From: Pontederia crassipes | Lineage: Eukaryota > Streptophyta > Magnoliopsida > Commelinales > Pontederiaceae | Direction of reading: 5' to 3' | DNA length: 64,000 bases | NCBI GenBank assembly: GCA_030549335.1 | Contig: CM060189.1 | Span: 31,085,001 to 31,149,000 of the forward strand | Shown here: positions 24,651 to 36,913 of the stretch, one piece after another | Layout: each line of letters opens with the position of its first letter | Position numbering within the stretch: the stretch's first letter is position 1 | Program-made: the position numbers and the translations under genes | Notes under the pieces: generated by a model | What the model saw: the letters and a program-made list of their open reading frames with translations, nothing else | The model's database searches: none | What the model was told of the DNA's origin: nothing

Positions 24651-26280
24651 ATGAAGCCAGGGGAGAAGCGGGTCCCACGATGTAGTTGCATTGGGACCCC
24701 CACCGTCGTCAGGCATCACCACCGGTCTCTCTTACTTACTTGGCCTCCACTGCTCAGGGTTCCAAGCCTCAACGTCGGACGTCGATGACTCTTTCTGCTC
24801 GCCTTCAACTAAAAAGGTTCGATCTCGGCAGAGTTCAGGTACTGAATTTGGTGCTGCAATGGCCAATTGTCTGCAAAGAGGTTGCTCATTTCCTGATCGT
24901 TTCGGCTGATCGAGCTGTAACTATTTGTTTCATGTGGATGTTTTTATTATGACCTGGACGAGTCTAGTGGTTACAGTATTCAATTTTATAAAGGAGATGT
25001 TTAATTGTCATGATACTGAGACAGCTGAATTTTGAGCTTTAAAATGACTTAAAATACTTTTTTTTTCGATCAAGATATCTTTTAGCGCCTGACTGACTAA
25101 TTTGATATTCCAGCAGAAGACAGGATGGTTAGAAAATACTTGTATAATATATGGGATTTCAGCAAAAAGGTCTTTTTCTGTCCATTTTCTTGATTGCGCT
25201 GTAATCTTGTATAATATATGGGCATAAAATCTGATTTTTTTGTCATAGTCTGAGTACTGCTCAGAGTGCTTCATTAGTTTGCTTGGTCGTTTTCTATTTT
25301 CAGAAGGTTCTGCGCCTCTGGAACAATGCAAATTTTGCGTCGAAATACTAAAATGGTAACCAAATTCTTTTTACTGTAGTATGGTGTCTTGTGTTGAGTA
25401 CTTCGTCTTCCCCAACCTTTTTTGCAGTAACTTGTACTTATATACCTTTGCTCCTAAATTGCTTCATCTTGTCGGAGTCCAGACACATTTGTTAATTCCT
25501 TTTATGCTTTTATGACTTATTTTCAACACTGTTGAAATAAACCAGACACCACATTCAAGCAACTATAAATCTTTATAGCCACGTGAAAATATCCTCGCAT
25601 GCAAGAGTTTGTGAAGTAGACAGAGACACAGAGAGAAGTCACTAAGAAGCAGAACATGTTAGCTTTAAAGCATTTGTCTTTCAGGCCACTATTTTCTAAT
25701 ATCCAAACCACATCAGAATGGGGAAAAATCATCATTTACTTTGTGTTAATCTAACTAAGTAGAAGAGCTCTATCATTTACTGTGTTAAGCAAAAAGAAAG
25801 TTCATTTATGTTAAATGGAACACACTGTAAAAATGTTTCATTTTACCATGGTTTGCCTTTGATGTTTCAGTGTCCTTTCTCAACTAAATAATATCCAACA
25901 GAAAAACTAATAGGATAAAAGGCTACAAAAAAGGAGACATTATTAATGTGGAAATAAAAAGATTACTAATAAAAAGAAAAAATAATTAATTCAAGCGACA
26001 TTGTTCGAAATGAAATATCTTACTATGTCAACTGAGATGTGTTACCCAATCTTCTTGAAGAATGAGGTGAACTCTTTCAATCCTGCAAAGTTGATAAATG
26101 AAATTAATTTTGCTGACATCATTAATGTGGAAAGTCATTTATTGTCCACACTAATGCGGCCTTCATCATAAAATTTTTCTTTGTATGTGCATCATAAGTT
26201 AAAATACATGTCCATAATATTTTCAATTCATCAATTAATGGCTGCAAATACACATCCTATGAGGTCCAGGTATAATGTAC
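24651..26280. other. Intergenic, possible orphan exon, no model
   Basis: A short open stretch at 24,691-24,838 (MGPPPSSGITTGLSYLLG and on) ends next to a GT that could be a donor. No second exon or family was recognised, so it is left unannotated. The rest of the stretch shows nothing. Confidence 0.35.
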
Positions 26281-26289
26281 AAATACACA

Positions 26290-26412
26290 TCAATTATTGT
26301 TCCTTCATTTAAGAAAATTTGTGATTGACATGCATAATGTACAATTTCTTCAACACCACATATAAATTCTTGAGTAAGTTTTCTAAGATTGTGAATGTTA
26401 TTATACATCCAC
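26290..26412 (-). pseudogene. CACTA transposase-associated domain remnant
   Basis: The minus strand reads WMYNNIHNLRKLTQEFICG, then EEIVHYACQSQIFLNEGTII. This has the same W-M-Y / T-x-E-F / A-C-Q pattern as the domain at 15.2-15.4 kb. The domain is interrupted directly upstream of the W-M-Y codons by a SINE. Confidence 0.7.
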
Positions 26413-26423
26413 TTACAATTTTC

Positions 26424-26601
26424 GCCTATGTTTTATAGCCGTTCCCAAGCCCGGATAAAGGAGGAGGGTTGTGTTAGGCCCCGACAGCCAGCGTAAAACC
26501 CTGTCGAATCTTATGAACATGGATCAACGAATATAGCGGAATGGCGTCGTATGATCCATGTAGCCGACCTCACCTAGTAGGATAAGGCTTTGTTGTTGTT
26601 G
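26424..26601 (+). mobile_element. Au-type SINE with 11-bp target duplication
   Basis: The element is 178 bp and is flanked by perfect copies of TTACAATTTTC (26,413-26,423 and 26,602-26,612). The 3' half contains 'cctgtcgaatcttatgaaca', 'gatccatgtagccgacc' and the terminal 'ggataaggctttgttgttg', the hallmark end of the plant Au SINE family. The 5' end (gcctatgttttatagccg) has no intact polymerase III box, so it looks 5'-degenerate. The perfect duplication indicates a real insertion rather than a shared ancestral sequence. Confidence 0.9.
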
Positions 26602-28603
26602 TTACAATTTTCTGGAATACACATTTTCTGCAAGATGCATTTTCAGCACAAATAATGAAATAGATTCCAAGATTTTCTATAAAATGCATTTTCAGCTAAA
26701 AATGATGGTAACCAACAACTGTATGTATCAAGATAATCAAAGGAATAATCAACATAAATCTATGAGTCTAAAAAAGGCAATTTCATGGAGCCAAGGAACA
26801 TTTCGTACATATAGTAATAATATCATGGAGCAAAGTATACCAAATTTAAAGTAATAATCAACTATATGCATTCAATATGGCCTAAGATCATGCATATAAT
26901 TCAAAAGTCTGAATCTTGCAGCAAAGTATACCAAATCGATCTCAGGCAGCATTACATGAGAGCTTTTGACAAAATGGGAGCCATGTTACAATGCCTTGCA
27001 GTTCCTTTCCAGGAGCCTCGAAATGGTTCATGCAAGCCCTGGTCCCTGCATTACAAGTTCGAGCAAAAATTATGCAACATTTTCTGTGAGCAACCAATAC
27101 AATATTTTTACAGCAAATGTGAATATTCTAATAAGATAATAGAATCAATAAAAGCTGATGCCTATGAAATCACCTCAAAGAATAGAAAAAGGAAAAAGTA
27201 ACATTCACAAACATTCTACTTCGCGCATGAGTCACAATTCAGGACTTTACCTTCAATAATAGCAAGATTATGCTGATATACACGTTTGAAGTCATCAACA
27301 AAGTCTCAGTATATCTCCATTTACTCCTCAACCAGGTAGTAACCCTTTAACAGCGTCACTGGGACAACAAACAATTGATTAAAACAAATATACAGTTTTA
27401 TCTCATAATTTTCCTTTATTCTTTTTGGTCTTTAGCTTTCAGCATGAGTTACAGCTAAATCAAGTTGTTGACAATCTATTATTCTAAAAGGGGAAAAAGA
27501 AAAGGGGGAAACAAGGGGGAAATTGGAAAAAAAAGGTTAGTAAAGACCTGCAAATCCTATCAGCAACAACCACGAACTTCAAACAACCACGATCCTGAAA
27601 AAAGGGCAGTTCTCACTTGATTGAAAAAAATGAGGAGCAGACATTCCATTCACGCACAAGAAAATTTTACTCATGAGACTTCTGTGATCCCGTCCTTTTA
27701 GGAGATAATGTGTGGCTTTAGCAGAGTTAGAATTCTTACACTGCTTCACTACGCTTCCTCACGACACTTCAACAGATGAATAGCCACTCTTCAACGAGTC
27801 AACAGATGGAAAATTGTCGTGCTCTGATGGATGGCGAGTCACTGCGCTTCCTGTGCTCCGATAGATGATGAATCGTCGCGCTTTGCTGTACTCCGATGCA
27901 CAATGAGCCATCGTTCGACGAGCGGTCAAAAGGATGAGTCGCAGCGAGGAAGGGAAATTGCGATTGAAGAACCCTAACTATTTAGCCACGGACATAAGAT
28001 CTGCCATTCAAAATTAAAGTGGCAAATCTATTGCGACGGAGACTCATCCGTTGCTAAAAGTAGTGGCGGTTGGACCATCCGACGCAACAATAAAGTGATA
28101 GATCGAGGGCCATCAGCGGCGGTTGCGACTCCGACGCATAAGTTATGCGACAGATAGAGATGCCCTCACACGTAGTTATTATTTTGTGAAGGATCTTAAT
28201 CCACAGCAAAATATCCGTCGATAATTGTTTATTTTCTTGTACTGAATTATAAAATTCTCCACAGAAATATTTTGCGCATAAGAAATTAAATCGAGATTTG
28301 ATTAATGAATGAGGAGTTTTCTTCTTGATCACTAGACTACCTTTTGGCTGTACCTGAGTGTCACCTATCTGCACTTGCATACTTTTGATTCTTTGGATAT
28401 TAAATAATGTTGACTTTTCAAAAAACTTATGTGCTTAAGTTTCTAAAACGAACTCCATTTAGCATTTCCTTGTTACCTTCAAGTCAGGCCAGACATACTA
28501 TCGCAATCCAAACAAAAATTGTTTTCCGAAGCAACATGGTCGTGCAGCCCATTTACAACAAGAAGGACCTACAACTAAACTCATATATTAAAGGTGCCCT
28601 TAA

Positions 28604-29262
28604 TGCCACTCCAAACTTCTTATTTTATTCTTTCTTTTGATTTAATTTATCTTTCATCTCTTCAATTCTGATTTACACCTGACTTTTTTCTTAATTAATC
28701 TTATAATCATTTTTTTCTTTCTCTAGTCTCCCTTCCAGATATTAATATTATCATTTTTCATGATAAAAAATATAATATTAATATTATATAATATGAGATA
28801 TGATTCATACATATAAATTTAATTAATATGAAAACTTTAATTATATTAAATATATATATATATATATAATAATAAAAAGTGTATGATAAATTACTATAGA
28901 TAAAAAAGAAAATGAAAGTTTTTTTCTGAAACAATTGCATATGCTGTTCATTGCCATATTGGTGAATTCTTTTACAAATTTAATATGTATATTATAATAT
29001 ACATTAATTTAATATGTTTTCATCTAATGTTATACAATATTATTATATTATATTTAATAACTTGCCTAGGAGTTCTCGTGAAAAATGATAATATATAAAA
29101 TTAATATAGATTTCATTGAAATTGAAGAGGCAAGAGAAAGAAGGATATATTAATGATATGTCATTAAAAAAATGGTGGAAGATGAATAGACAAGAGAGTA
29201 TATTAATGATACTGAAAGCTTATAATAAAAATAAAGGGCAAATTTGTCATTTTGGAGTGGCA
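28604..29262. mobile_element. MITE, 659 bp, flanked by TTAA
   Basis: Exact 12-bp terminal inverted repeats TGCCACTCCAAA (28,604-28,615) and TTTGGAGTGGCA (29,251-29,262) are each bordered by TTAA. TTAA is its own reverse complement, so the duplication could be TTAA (piggyBac-like), TAA/TTA (Tourist-like) or part of a 16-bp TIR. The interior is AT-rich and non-coding. Confidence 0.75.
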
Positions 29263-29274
29263 TTAAGCTTCACA

Positions 29275-30309
29275 CACATAGAGGATGGTCCCCTAACTTT
29301 GAGTCGATTTCCAATTGGTCCCCCAACTTCAATTTATAATCAGAACGTCCTCCATCTTTTTTCTTGCACGCTTAATCCTCCTGACCAGTGATCACAAGTT
29401 CCCCGGTCGCCTTGCTTACGTAGTCGACTTTCTCTCTCTTCCACGTTAGCATAAGTCGGCCATATCATTATAAAAATTTTAAAAAATAAAAAAAAGATGA
29501 AATTGTCCACATCATTAAAAAAAATTTAAAAAAAAAAGTGAGTTGGGAACAGAGAGGGAGGGGGCGACCGCCCCCCTCCGATCGAGCTCAGCGGATGAGC
29601 TCGATCGGAGGGGGGTAGTCGCCCCCTTCCCTCTCTCTCTCGCCGTGCGGGAAAGAGGAGGGGGGCGACCGCCCCCCTCTGCTCGACCGGAGGGGGGCAG
29701 TCGCCCCCTCCCTCTCTCTCGCCGTGCGGGAGAGAGAGATCGCCCCCTCCCTCTTTCTCCTGCACGCGTGGAAGAGAGAAGGAGGGGGCGACCGCCCCCC
29801 TCTGGTCGAGCTCGACGGCTCGACTGGGAGAGGAGCGGTCGCCCCCCTCCTCTCTCTCGCCGTGCGTGCGGGAGAGAGAAGGAGGGGAGCTCCGGCGAGC
29901 TCGACCTTCGCGCGTGCGGAAGAGAGAAGGAGGGAGGCGATCGCCCCCTCCCTCTCTCTCCCGCATGGCGAGAGAGAGGGAGGGGGGCGACCGCCCCCCT
30001 CCGATCGAGCTCGCCGGTTGGTTTTCCTCTCTCTTCCCAACTCACTTTTTTTAATTTTTTTAATGACGTGGACAACTTCATTTTTTTATTTTTTAAAATT
30101 TTTATAATGACGTGCCCGACTTAAGCTGACGTGGAAGAGAAAAAAAGTCGGCCACGTAAGCAAGGTTACCGAGGAACCTGTGATCACCGGTCAGGAAAAT
30201 TAAACGTGCAAGAAAATGAAAGGTGGATGAGTTCTGATTATAAATTGAAGTTGGAGGACCAATTGAAAATCGACTCAAAGTTGATGAACCATTCGTGTAA
30301 TTTACCCTC
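29275..30309. mobile_element. Long-TIR (Mutator-like/fold-back) element
   Basis: Two arms of about 260 bp (29,283-29,545 and 30,035-30,300) are inverted copies. Paired landmarks include 'aactttgagtcgattt' with 'aaatcgactcaaagtt', 'caatttataatcagaac' with 'gttctgattataaattg', and 'cccaactcac' with 'gtgagttggg'. Long TIRs fit Mutator-like elements. A 9-bp target duplication could not be identified. The 500-bp core is dominated by purine/pyrimidine tracts. Its apparent 100-190-codon frames on both strands are low-complexity artefacts. Confidence 0.8.
29552..30020. repeat. G/C tract array with short palindromes
   Basis: A 50-70-bp unit recurs: 'gagagagggaggggg' followed by the palindromic 'gggcgaccgccccc' and often 'gatcgagctc'. 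Both strands have runs of four or more G, so hairpins and G-quadruplexes are possible on either strand. Confidence 0.8.
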
Positions 30310-31025
30310 TTATATATAACATGTATGCACATTTTTTTCCGAAAATATGGCACTGCAAATACTTTGAATTGAATAATATTATATAATATCCGACAACTGT
30401 TATTACGTAAATAATGAGAAATGCTGTCTGATCTGATAACGAATGTTTGCCTGATCATCTTCTTCTTTCTCTCTCGTCCCTCCTCGCGTATAATCCGGTG
30501 GCAATTCGTCCTTGGCATTAATCTGTCACAAACAAACGACCCACCACCAAATGCACGGAAGGCGCAGCTCTTTGCCATTTTTGCTCTCCCTTCCTCTACC
30601 TTTCAGGGCGCCATGCAGGAGCTGTGACGTTGCGAGGGAGGACGTGCATGGGAAACTTTTGATCTCAGGAAGAAGAAAGAGATAAAGAGAAAGAAAACAA
30701 GGAAAGAAAAAGAAGAATTTGCCGATATCCTTCCCTTGATCAATTCTTCTTTTTTTTCTGTTTCTTCTCTTTTTCTTATTCTTCTTCAATTTCACATTCT
30801 ATCGATTTTATCAGTACCTACGAATTGAGATCTGAATCCCATTTGATCCTCATGCATGCACCTCCCATCATAAGTCTTCCTGCACATTAAAATTTTGTCT
30901 GAACATCTCCTCCAGCATATATATATTCTGAAAGAAAAGCAAAGGCAATTTTGCACAATTCAATTTGATCTGTTCGAGAATCGGCATTTCTTTGTCTGAA
31001 GCTGTTTTCTGTGCCAAATAAGGAC
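30310..31025 (+). promoter_or_regulatory. Promoter and 5' UTR of the acyltransferase
   Basis: No coding sequence is recognised. The last 400 bp before the start codon hold GA-rich then CT-rich runs typical of plant 5' leaders. No clear TATA box was found; the transcription start is unknown. Confidence 0.35.
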
Positions 31026-33689
31026 ATGGAAGATACAATGCAACCAAGGTCTTGGAGGTTGTATCAAGTTTGGCAGGGAAATAATGTGAGTATATGTTCT
31101 TTCAATTCTTTTGTTTTCTCCTGAGAATCATGTGAATTTATTAGTTTCCTACATGTGCTGATTTATCCGATAGAGTTTGTCTCTGTTGGAATGGAAATAA
31201 ATGCATATTTTTTTATCTGTTTCTTACTAGCAATTTGGATGACCTCACCTGTGATCATGAAAGCATGAAAATAAGCATCATGATCTCCACAGATTGTGCA
31301 TGCAGCTAATTTCAGGTTAACTATCATGAAGCGCACATTTCAGTTTTAAAAACATGCACGGAAGAATGATAAGCATAATCCTCTCAGTAATCATGAAAGT
31401 TTTGATGAAGATCTATTTCATTCATGACAAGGTGGCTTTGTCAATTGCTGATTCGATGACCATGAAGCTCTAATGCTTATTTCCTCGATTATTTGACTCA
31501 AACAATCTCTCAGGATTTTCATTATCTGGAATGTTGATGAACTGCAATTCCAATTGCATGAATTTGGTTGTGTTCATGATCATTTTCTTTTTTCATTTGC
31601 ATTACAATCCCAAAGTTAACTGTCAATTGTAACATTAATGATGAACTGCAGTTGTTCTGAGCGCAGACAAAAGGGAAAGAAAAACTTCAAATCCTCAGAG
31701 ATGCCTTTATTTTATGAAGCTTTGACGATAAACTAAATTGGTTTTCTTTTCTTCTCCTCAGAGGTTCTTGTGCGGCGGCAGATTGATATTTGGTCCGGAT
31801 GCAGCTTCAGTATATTTATCAACTGCTATGATTGCTTGTCCAGTTATACTATTTTGTGTCCAAGTATCTATGGAGATCCATAAATATGAAATGTCAGATA
31901 AGCAAGATCAAATTCCAATTCTTGGCTATCCAGTTTTGTTTGTGTCAATAATCACACTCATATCGGTATGTCATAATTATCTGTATGCAGTCTACACTAC
32001 TTCTACCAGTTTTCATCTGCTTTACAATACCAGACATGTGATGGATTATGCAGGACTTGTTTTTCCTGTTTACAACATCTAGCAGAGATCCAGGTATAGT
32101 GCCAAGAAATGCGCGGCCACCCGAAGCCGATGAGTTATTTAATATTCCAACTCCATCAATGGAATGGATCAGTGGTCGGACTCCTCATTTAAGACTGCCA
32201 CGAACAAAAGATGTTATCATAAATGGATTTACCATCAAGGTAAAATATTGCGATACATGCATGTTGTACAGGCCACCACGAGCTTCCCATTGCTCAATTT
32301 GCAACAATTGTGTTCAGAAGTTTGATCATCATTGCCCGTGGGTTGGCCAGTGCATTGGACTAGTAAGCTTCAACAAGTTCCTTGTCAACTTTAATTCTTG
32401 AAGCAAATGAGCATTTTAGGTGCCTTTTAAATGTCGCATCACCTGAAAATTGTGATTTATTCAACTGTTATGATGATTGATTTTACTTTAAATATATCTT
32501 CTGAACTCTAGCTTAATGCACATATTTAACCACTCTGATAATTTGATACTGTGAAACCGCAACTTTTGATTTCTTCTTACTGACTGCAGAGAAACTATAG
32601 ATTCTTCTTCTTATTTATATCGACATCGACATTTCTCTGCATATATGTATTCGTGTTTTCGTGGTTGAACATAATCAGCGAAAGGAAGCACTACAACAAC
32701 TCGATTTGGAAGTCCATGACAGGAGAAGTTATTTCTCTGGTGCTCATAATTTACACCTTCATTTCAGTGTGGTTTGTTGGAGGGCTCACAGTTTTCCACT
32801 TCTATTTGATAAGCACAAATCAGGTACACACTCCATCACTTTGTTGATAGACTGCACAACTTGTTCATAATACATCATCCTCAATATCTTGCATCAATGA
32901 AATTTGTCAATAAGTTATCTGAAAACTTCATGAAGCATATTTGTTTAACCTTGATGCTTTCCCTTCTTTAAGATGCACCAACTACATAGCTTATTTTACA
33001 AGAAAAAATATCAAATGTAAATGTGTGTGTGTTCTTGATTACAGCCTAACACTCTAACTTAGAGAAAAAAAATTAGCTATTAACCACTTCTTTTTTTTTC
33101 TTAATCTATATTTAATTACTGATTTCTGACACTGCAGACTACTTATGAGAACTTCCGGTACCGTTACGACAAGAAGGACAATCCTTACTCAAAGGGAACC
33201 CTGAGGAACTTTAGAGAGTTGTTTTTCTCAAAGATACCTCCTTCAATGAATGATTTCAGATCATGGGTGTCTGAAGACAGACTAGAGATGGGATCATATT
33301 ATTCTCAAAGTATCATTGGCATGGATGTCATTTCACCTAAGGTGAAGATTGACATGTTAGGCAGCAATAAATTTGCAATAGATGACGATATGCTAATACC
33401 GAACATACTCCAGGACTTGGATTACAGTTCCATTGATGATAACAATGTCAAGGATAGGAATCAGGGTCATGCTTTTGAGTCCTTTGTCTTTCCTGTTGCT
33501 GAAGAAAATGGTCCTCAAGAACCAAAAATGGATTTTAATGAGAACAACCAAGAACGAAAACAAGGAACCTGGGATGAACCAACGTGTAATGAATCCCATG
33601 CATATGTTGTAGATGCAAAGCATGCAGATGAAAGTAGCTCACATGGATCCTCACCAGATGCCAATGATGTTCATGTACTACATAAATGA
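31026..33689 (+). CDS. DHHC protein S-acyltransferase, 452 aa
   Basis: Five exons: 31026-31085, 31762-31965, 32054-32362, 32590-32823 and 33138-33689. All introns are GT-AG and every junction is phase 0. The enzyme transfers palmitate to cysteines of membrane-associated proteins. Four membrane segments lie near residues 36-57, 78-96, 195-220 and 237-262. The N-terminus has the plant signature [12 protein letters not shown], and residues 100-102 are the DPG motif. The cysteine-rich domain has C154, C157, H167, C168, C171 and C174, then D179-H180-H181-C182, with C182 as the catalytic residue. TTYE follows at 270-273. The C-terminal 150 residues are acidic, low-complexity and poorly conserved in the family. 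Length fits plant PATs (about 400-450). Which membrane it acts in cannot be read from sequence. Confidence 0.93.
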
Positions 33690-33836
33690 GGTGCATGATC
33701 TTACTGAACATCTCTTTTTTGTGCGGACTCCTAAGGCTTTTATTGGCGTGCATATTTAATACTGTATAATGCCATGAAAATTGAAGTGGATCCATTATGC
33801 TGTGCACTTTATATTAAACTAATAAGCTTGAGACAA

Positions 33837-34010
33837 TAATCAAGGATGGTTGGCAGCATCCTGGGATTGCTGGGCGCTAATAGCCCCAGATTCGATTCTC
33901 AGAGTCTCCACTTTGATCAGGATTTATCCATGCTGCTCCCGTCCGAACATCGGATTAGTCGGGTGCTAATAGTAGTTCTGTACACCTGTGGGTCTCGACC
34001 GAAAAAAAAA
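33837..34010 (+). mobile_element. tRNA-related SINE downstream of acyltransferase
   Basis: About 174 bp ending in a run of nine A. It is flanked by CTTGAGACAA (33,827-33,836) and CTTGAGGCAA (34,012-34,021), a 9-of-10 target duplication. It contains a box B-like GATTCGATTC near 33,889 and a plausible box A-like 'tggcagcatcctggga' near 33,851. The inserted sequence lies about 150 bp after the gene's stop codon, possibly within its 3' UTR. Confidence 0.75.
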
Positions 34011-34021
34011 CCTTGAGGCAA

Positions 34022-36330
34022 CATTTTGTAGGTGTTGCTAATTTGGGGAGTATGATGGATTTAATTAGTTTAGCTAGAATGTCATATACACACACATGTT
34101 CTTGATCTCCATAAGAAATCTCAGAAAAGAAATGTCCTATCTAGCATGTCCTGAACTCAAACTAAATGTATGAAAAAAAATTTTCTTTTTCTTTCAGAGT
34201 CAGTGAAATAAATGCAAATAAATTCTGGTGTTCATGATAATGTAACATATCCAGTATAGAGGAGTTTATCATGTATAACTCTGTAGGAACAAATTGTGGG
34301 TCTCCTCGAGGAAAGGCTCAACAAAAGTATTAGACTTCGACATTAAATAACCAAAACTTTGTTTACTTCATTTTCTCAGGTGCAATCATTCTTTACATTG
34401 GACCATCAGATTTTCAGGTGCCGCATTACGAAAATTTTTGGTTCATTTTCAATGTGAATTTGCCTACGAAATGTGAGTTTTGGTTGGCCCTGCTCCCTCT
34501 TTTTTGTCTTGGGGCTGCATTACAAGAGGAGGTCATGCCAGTTCACCTGTAAACTATGAAACAGATCATATGTAGGTCACGATTGTTCCACAATTTACAG
34601 TTCTGTAAACTGTAAAAACAACAGCAAATTTCAACTGTGGATGTGTAAAAAGCAGATTCCATTGCACCAAATTCAGAGGACTTCAATTAAGGTTCTCAGC
34701 TGGAACTGTGCACTTGTCTAAGCTTATATACCTGTGTTTGACACTGCAGGATCATTTGGTCTTTAATTTGGTACACCTTTTACTGATTAGAAATTATATA
34801 TATATTATAATATTTTGTATATATGCTCTGAGTCGCTGAATGCCAATTTGGATAGTGATCTTTTTCACTGAAAAATTAACTTGAGTCCCTGAATGCCAAT
34901 TTAGCAAGCCTAAAGAAACAGCATGTAGAACTTGAGAAATGCATGAACTCAATCACAAATATAGTGCCGGGTTGAAAATTAAGTGTATCAAGGTGCAAGT
35001 GATACATGAGTCATCTAATATCATTCTTATTTTAATGAACTATTTGACCTTCAATTTTCTTCTAAATTTCTCTGTCCTGAACTCCAATTAAGTTGGAGAA
35101 AGCCGCACGGAATGCACCATTTTGGTGTGACTTGTTGGTGAGTGACAAATATGGATGGAAGAGAAGTATTGTAGGTAAAATATTTAGATAGATATTTCAA
35201 GAAATGAAAAATATGCAATTTATTGATACTGAAATGAAAGGATATGATATTTGAAAGTGCATCAGATGTCATCCAAGGCTACATAGAGGTAGTTTATGTA
35301 GTGAGTATCGAATATTAGCTAGTTTTTTCATAAATAAATAAATATGTCTAGATTAATTGTAACAAGAAAAATGAAATGATAAGTGAAAGATCGTGAATTT
35401 GAATTTATGTGAATAAAAAAATTTCACTCGTCATTATCGTGATGCGGGGCGATTTTATTTGATTAGTCAGATTTAGATTCGATGATAAGACGGTCTAACT
35501 TATAGATAATGTGCATAATCATTAGCATCGTGCGACTTGACTCATCGACATCGTATCCCAAAAATCGGATGCTGGCAATCCAAAATAACATATATTAATA
35601 AAACTGTAATCAATATTAATATTATTTAGCTTTAAAATTTTGATATTTCTCTAATTAATTTCATTTATTCAGACATTATTATATATCTAATTTCTAATCA
35701 TATTATTGTTCATAAAAAAATAAATTAAATGTATTAATAAAACTCTAGAAAAATAGTGACCGTGTTGGGTTAAGTTATTTCTACATACATACATTACTTA
35801 ATATAAAACTTACTAATAGATATTAGCCACTCAACAATCTACATTACTTAATATAAAACTCGTCAATGATCTACATTACTTAACATAAAACTTATTTTTT
35901 TTAAAAAAAAATTATTAGTAATATACACTACATTCTTCACTAGACAAATACTATTTAGCTAGCAATTTAGACAATCATGTTTACTTATATGAAGATATTA
36001 TCAGATAATATATGCCTTTTAATGAATTTTTATATCAATAATGTCATGTTTAAAAAGGTTAATATAATGCGGTTGGAACTGGTATACTCATATAGTCATA
36101 TTGTAAATTCAAAAGTTAACAAATCAGGTAAATATATTAATACATAACATTCTTTAAATGAAGATTATGATAATGATATATAACTAAAAGTTGTATCATT
36201 CATAATACTAATTTAAACTAATGCTAAATATATTTCATTAGTGGTATATTGTCAATCAAAACTACATAATAATAATAATAATAATAATAATAATATATTA
36301 TTATTATTATTATAATACTATTTTATATAC

Positions 36331-36364
<34 letters not shown>

Positions 36365-36412
36365 TGTTATTATTAATTTGTTATAGGATATACTATACTA
36401 TTTTATATTTGG
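34022..36412. other. AT-rich intergenic, no gene seen
   Basis: No coding pattern. At 35,780-35,890 a short unit 'ctacattacttaatataaaa' recurs three times. A perfect inverted trinucleotide repeat is listed separately. Confidence 0.6.
36266..36365. repeat. (AAT)n/(ATT)n inverted microsatellite
   Basis: An (AAT)n run is followed by (ATT)n runs, with a short spacer around 'tttatatac'. The two halves are complementary and can form a long hairpin. Confidence 0.9.
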
Positions 36413-36913
36413 GTTATTCCATAAAGCTCACCTAAACTATCACAATTTTTCGCATCTAATTTCAAACTACGAACTTATTCTTTTATATTCATGTATTATC
36501 ACGATTTTTTCACTTTAGTCCTTTCGTCCACTTCTATTATGTTTTCCGTTACTTTTGATTTTTTTTTCATTTATGAAAATATTAAATTACCCCTCCGTCC
36601 ATAACACATCAAATAATAAATATAAAAAAGAAAAAAATCAGGGGAGGATAATTTAGTCTTTTTCATAAGTGATAATTTTCTTTACCACTTTGATCCTTCC
36701 AACGATTTTTTTTTATTTTTTATATTTATTATTTCATGTTTTTTAGAGGGAGAGATAATTTAGTCTTTTCATAAATGAAAAAAATAAAAATAACAGAAAA
36801 TGTAACGGAAGTGGACGGGAGAACTAAAGTAAAAAAGTCGCGATAGTTTAGGAATTTAAAAAAATAAGTTTGAAGTTAGACATGATAATTTAAAGGAGGT
36901 TTATGAAAATAAC
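36413..36913. mobile_element. Fold-back element with long inverted arms
   Basis: Imperfect inverted arms span most of the element. 'ttattccataaagctc' near 36,414 pairs with the far end near 36,913, and inner pairs include 'ctttagtcc' with 'aactaaag', 'tttcgtccacttc' with 'gaagtggacg', and 'aattacccctcc' with 'gggaggataattt'. No coding sequence. A Mutator-like or other fold-back origin is possible; the duplication at the ends is not resolved. Confidence 0.65.

Larger units (their letters stand above)
26281..28244 (-). mobile_element. Decayed CACTA element, right part
   Basis: A degenerate right terminus reads TTTTCTTGTACTG at 28,232-28,244; a CACTA right end would read TTTTCTTGTAGTG. The upstream 300 bp has GC-rich 'gcgacggagac' and 'ccgtcgat' words, like the subterminal region of the element at 13.0-17.3 kb. 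A transposase-associated domain remnant at 26.29-26.41 kb on the minus strand supports the call. No left end was found. The long interval between (26.6-27.9 kb) is unrecognised. Confidence 0.55.

Noticed and set aside
24691..24838. Possible first exon (MGPPPSSGITTG...)
   Set aside because: A donor-like GT follows, but no downstream exon, family match or strong start context was found.
29515..30124. Long overlapping open frames (up to 193 codons) on both strands
   Set aside because: They are R/E/G/P-rich translations of a purine/pyrimidine repeat inside a transposon, with no start context, domain or codon pattern.
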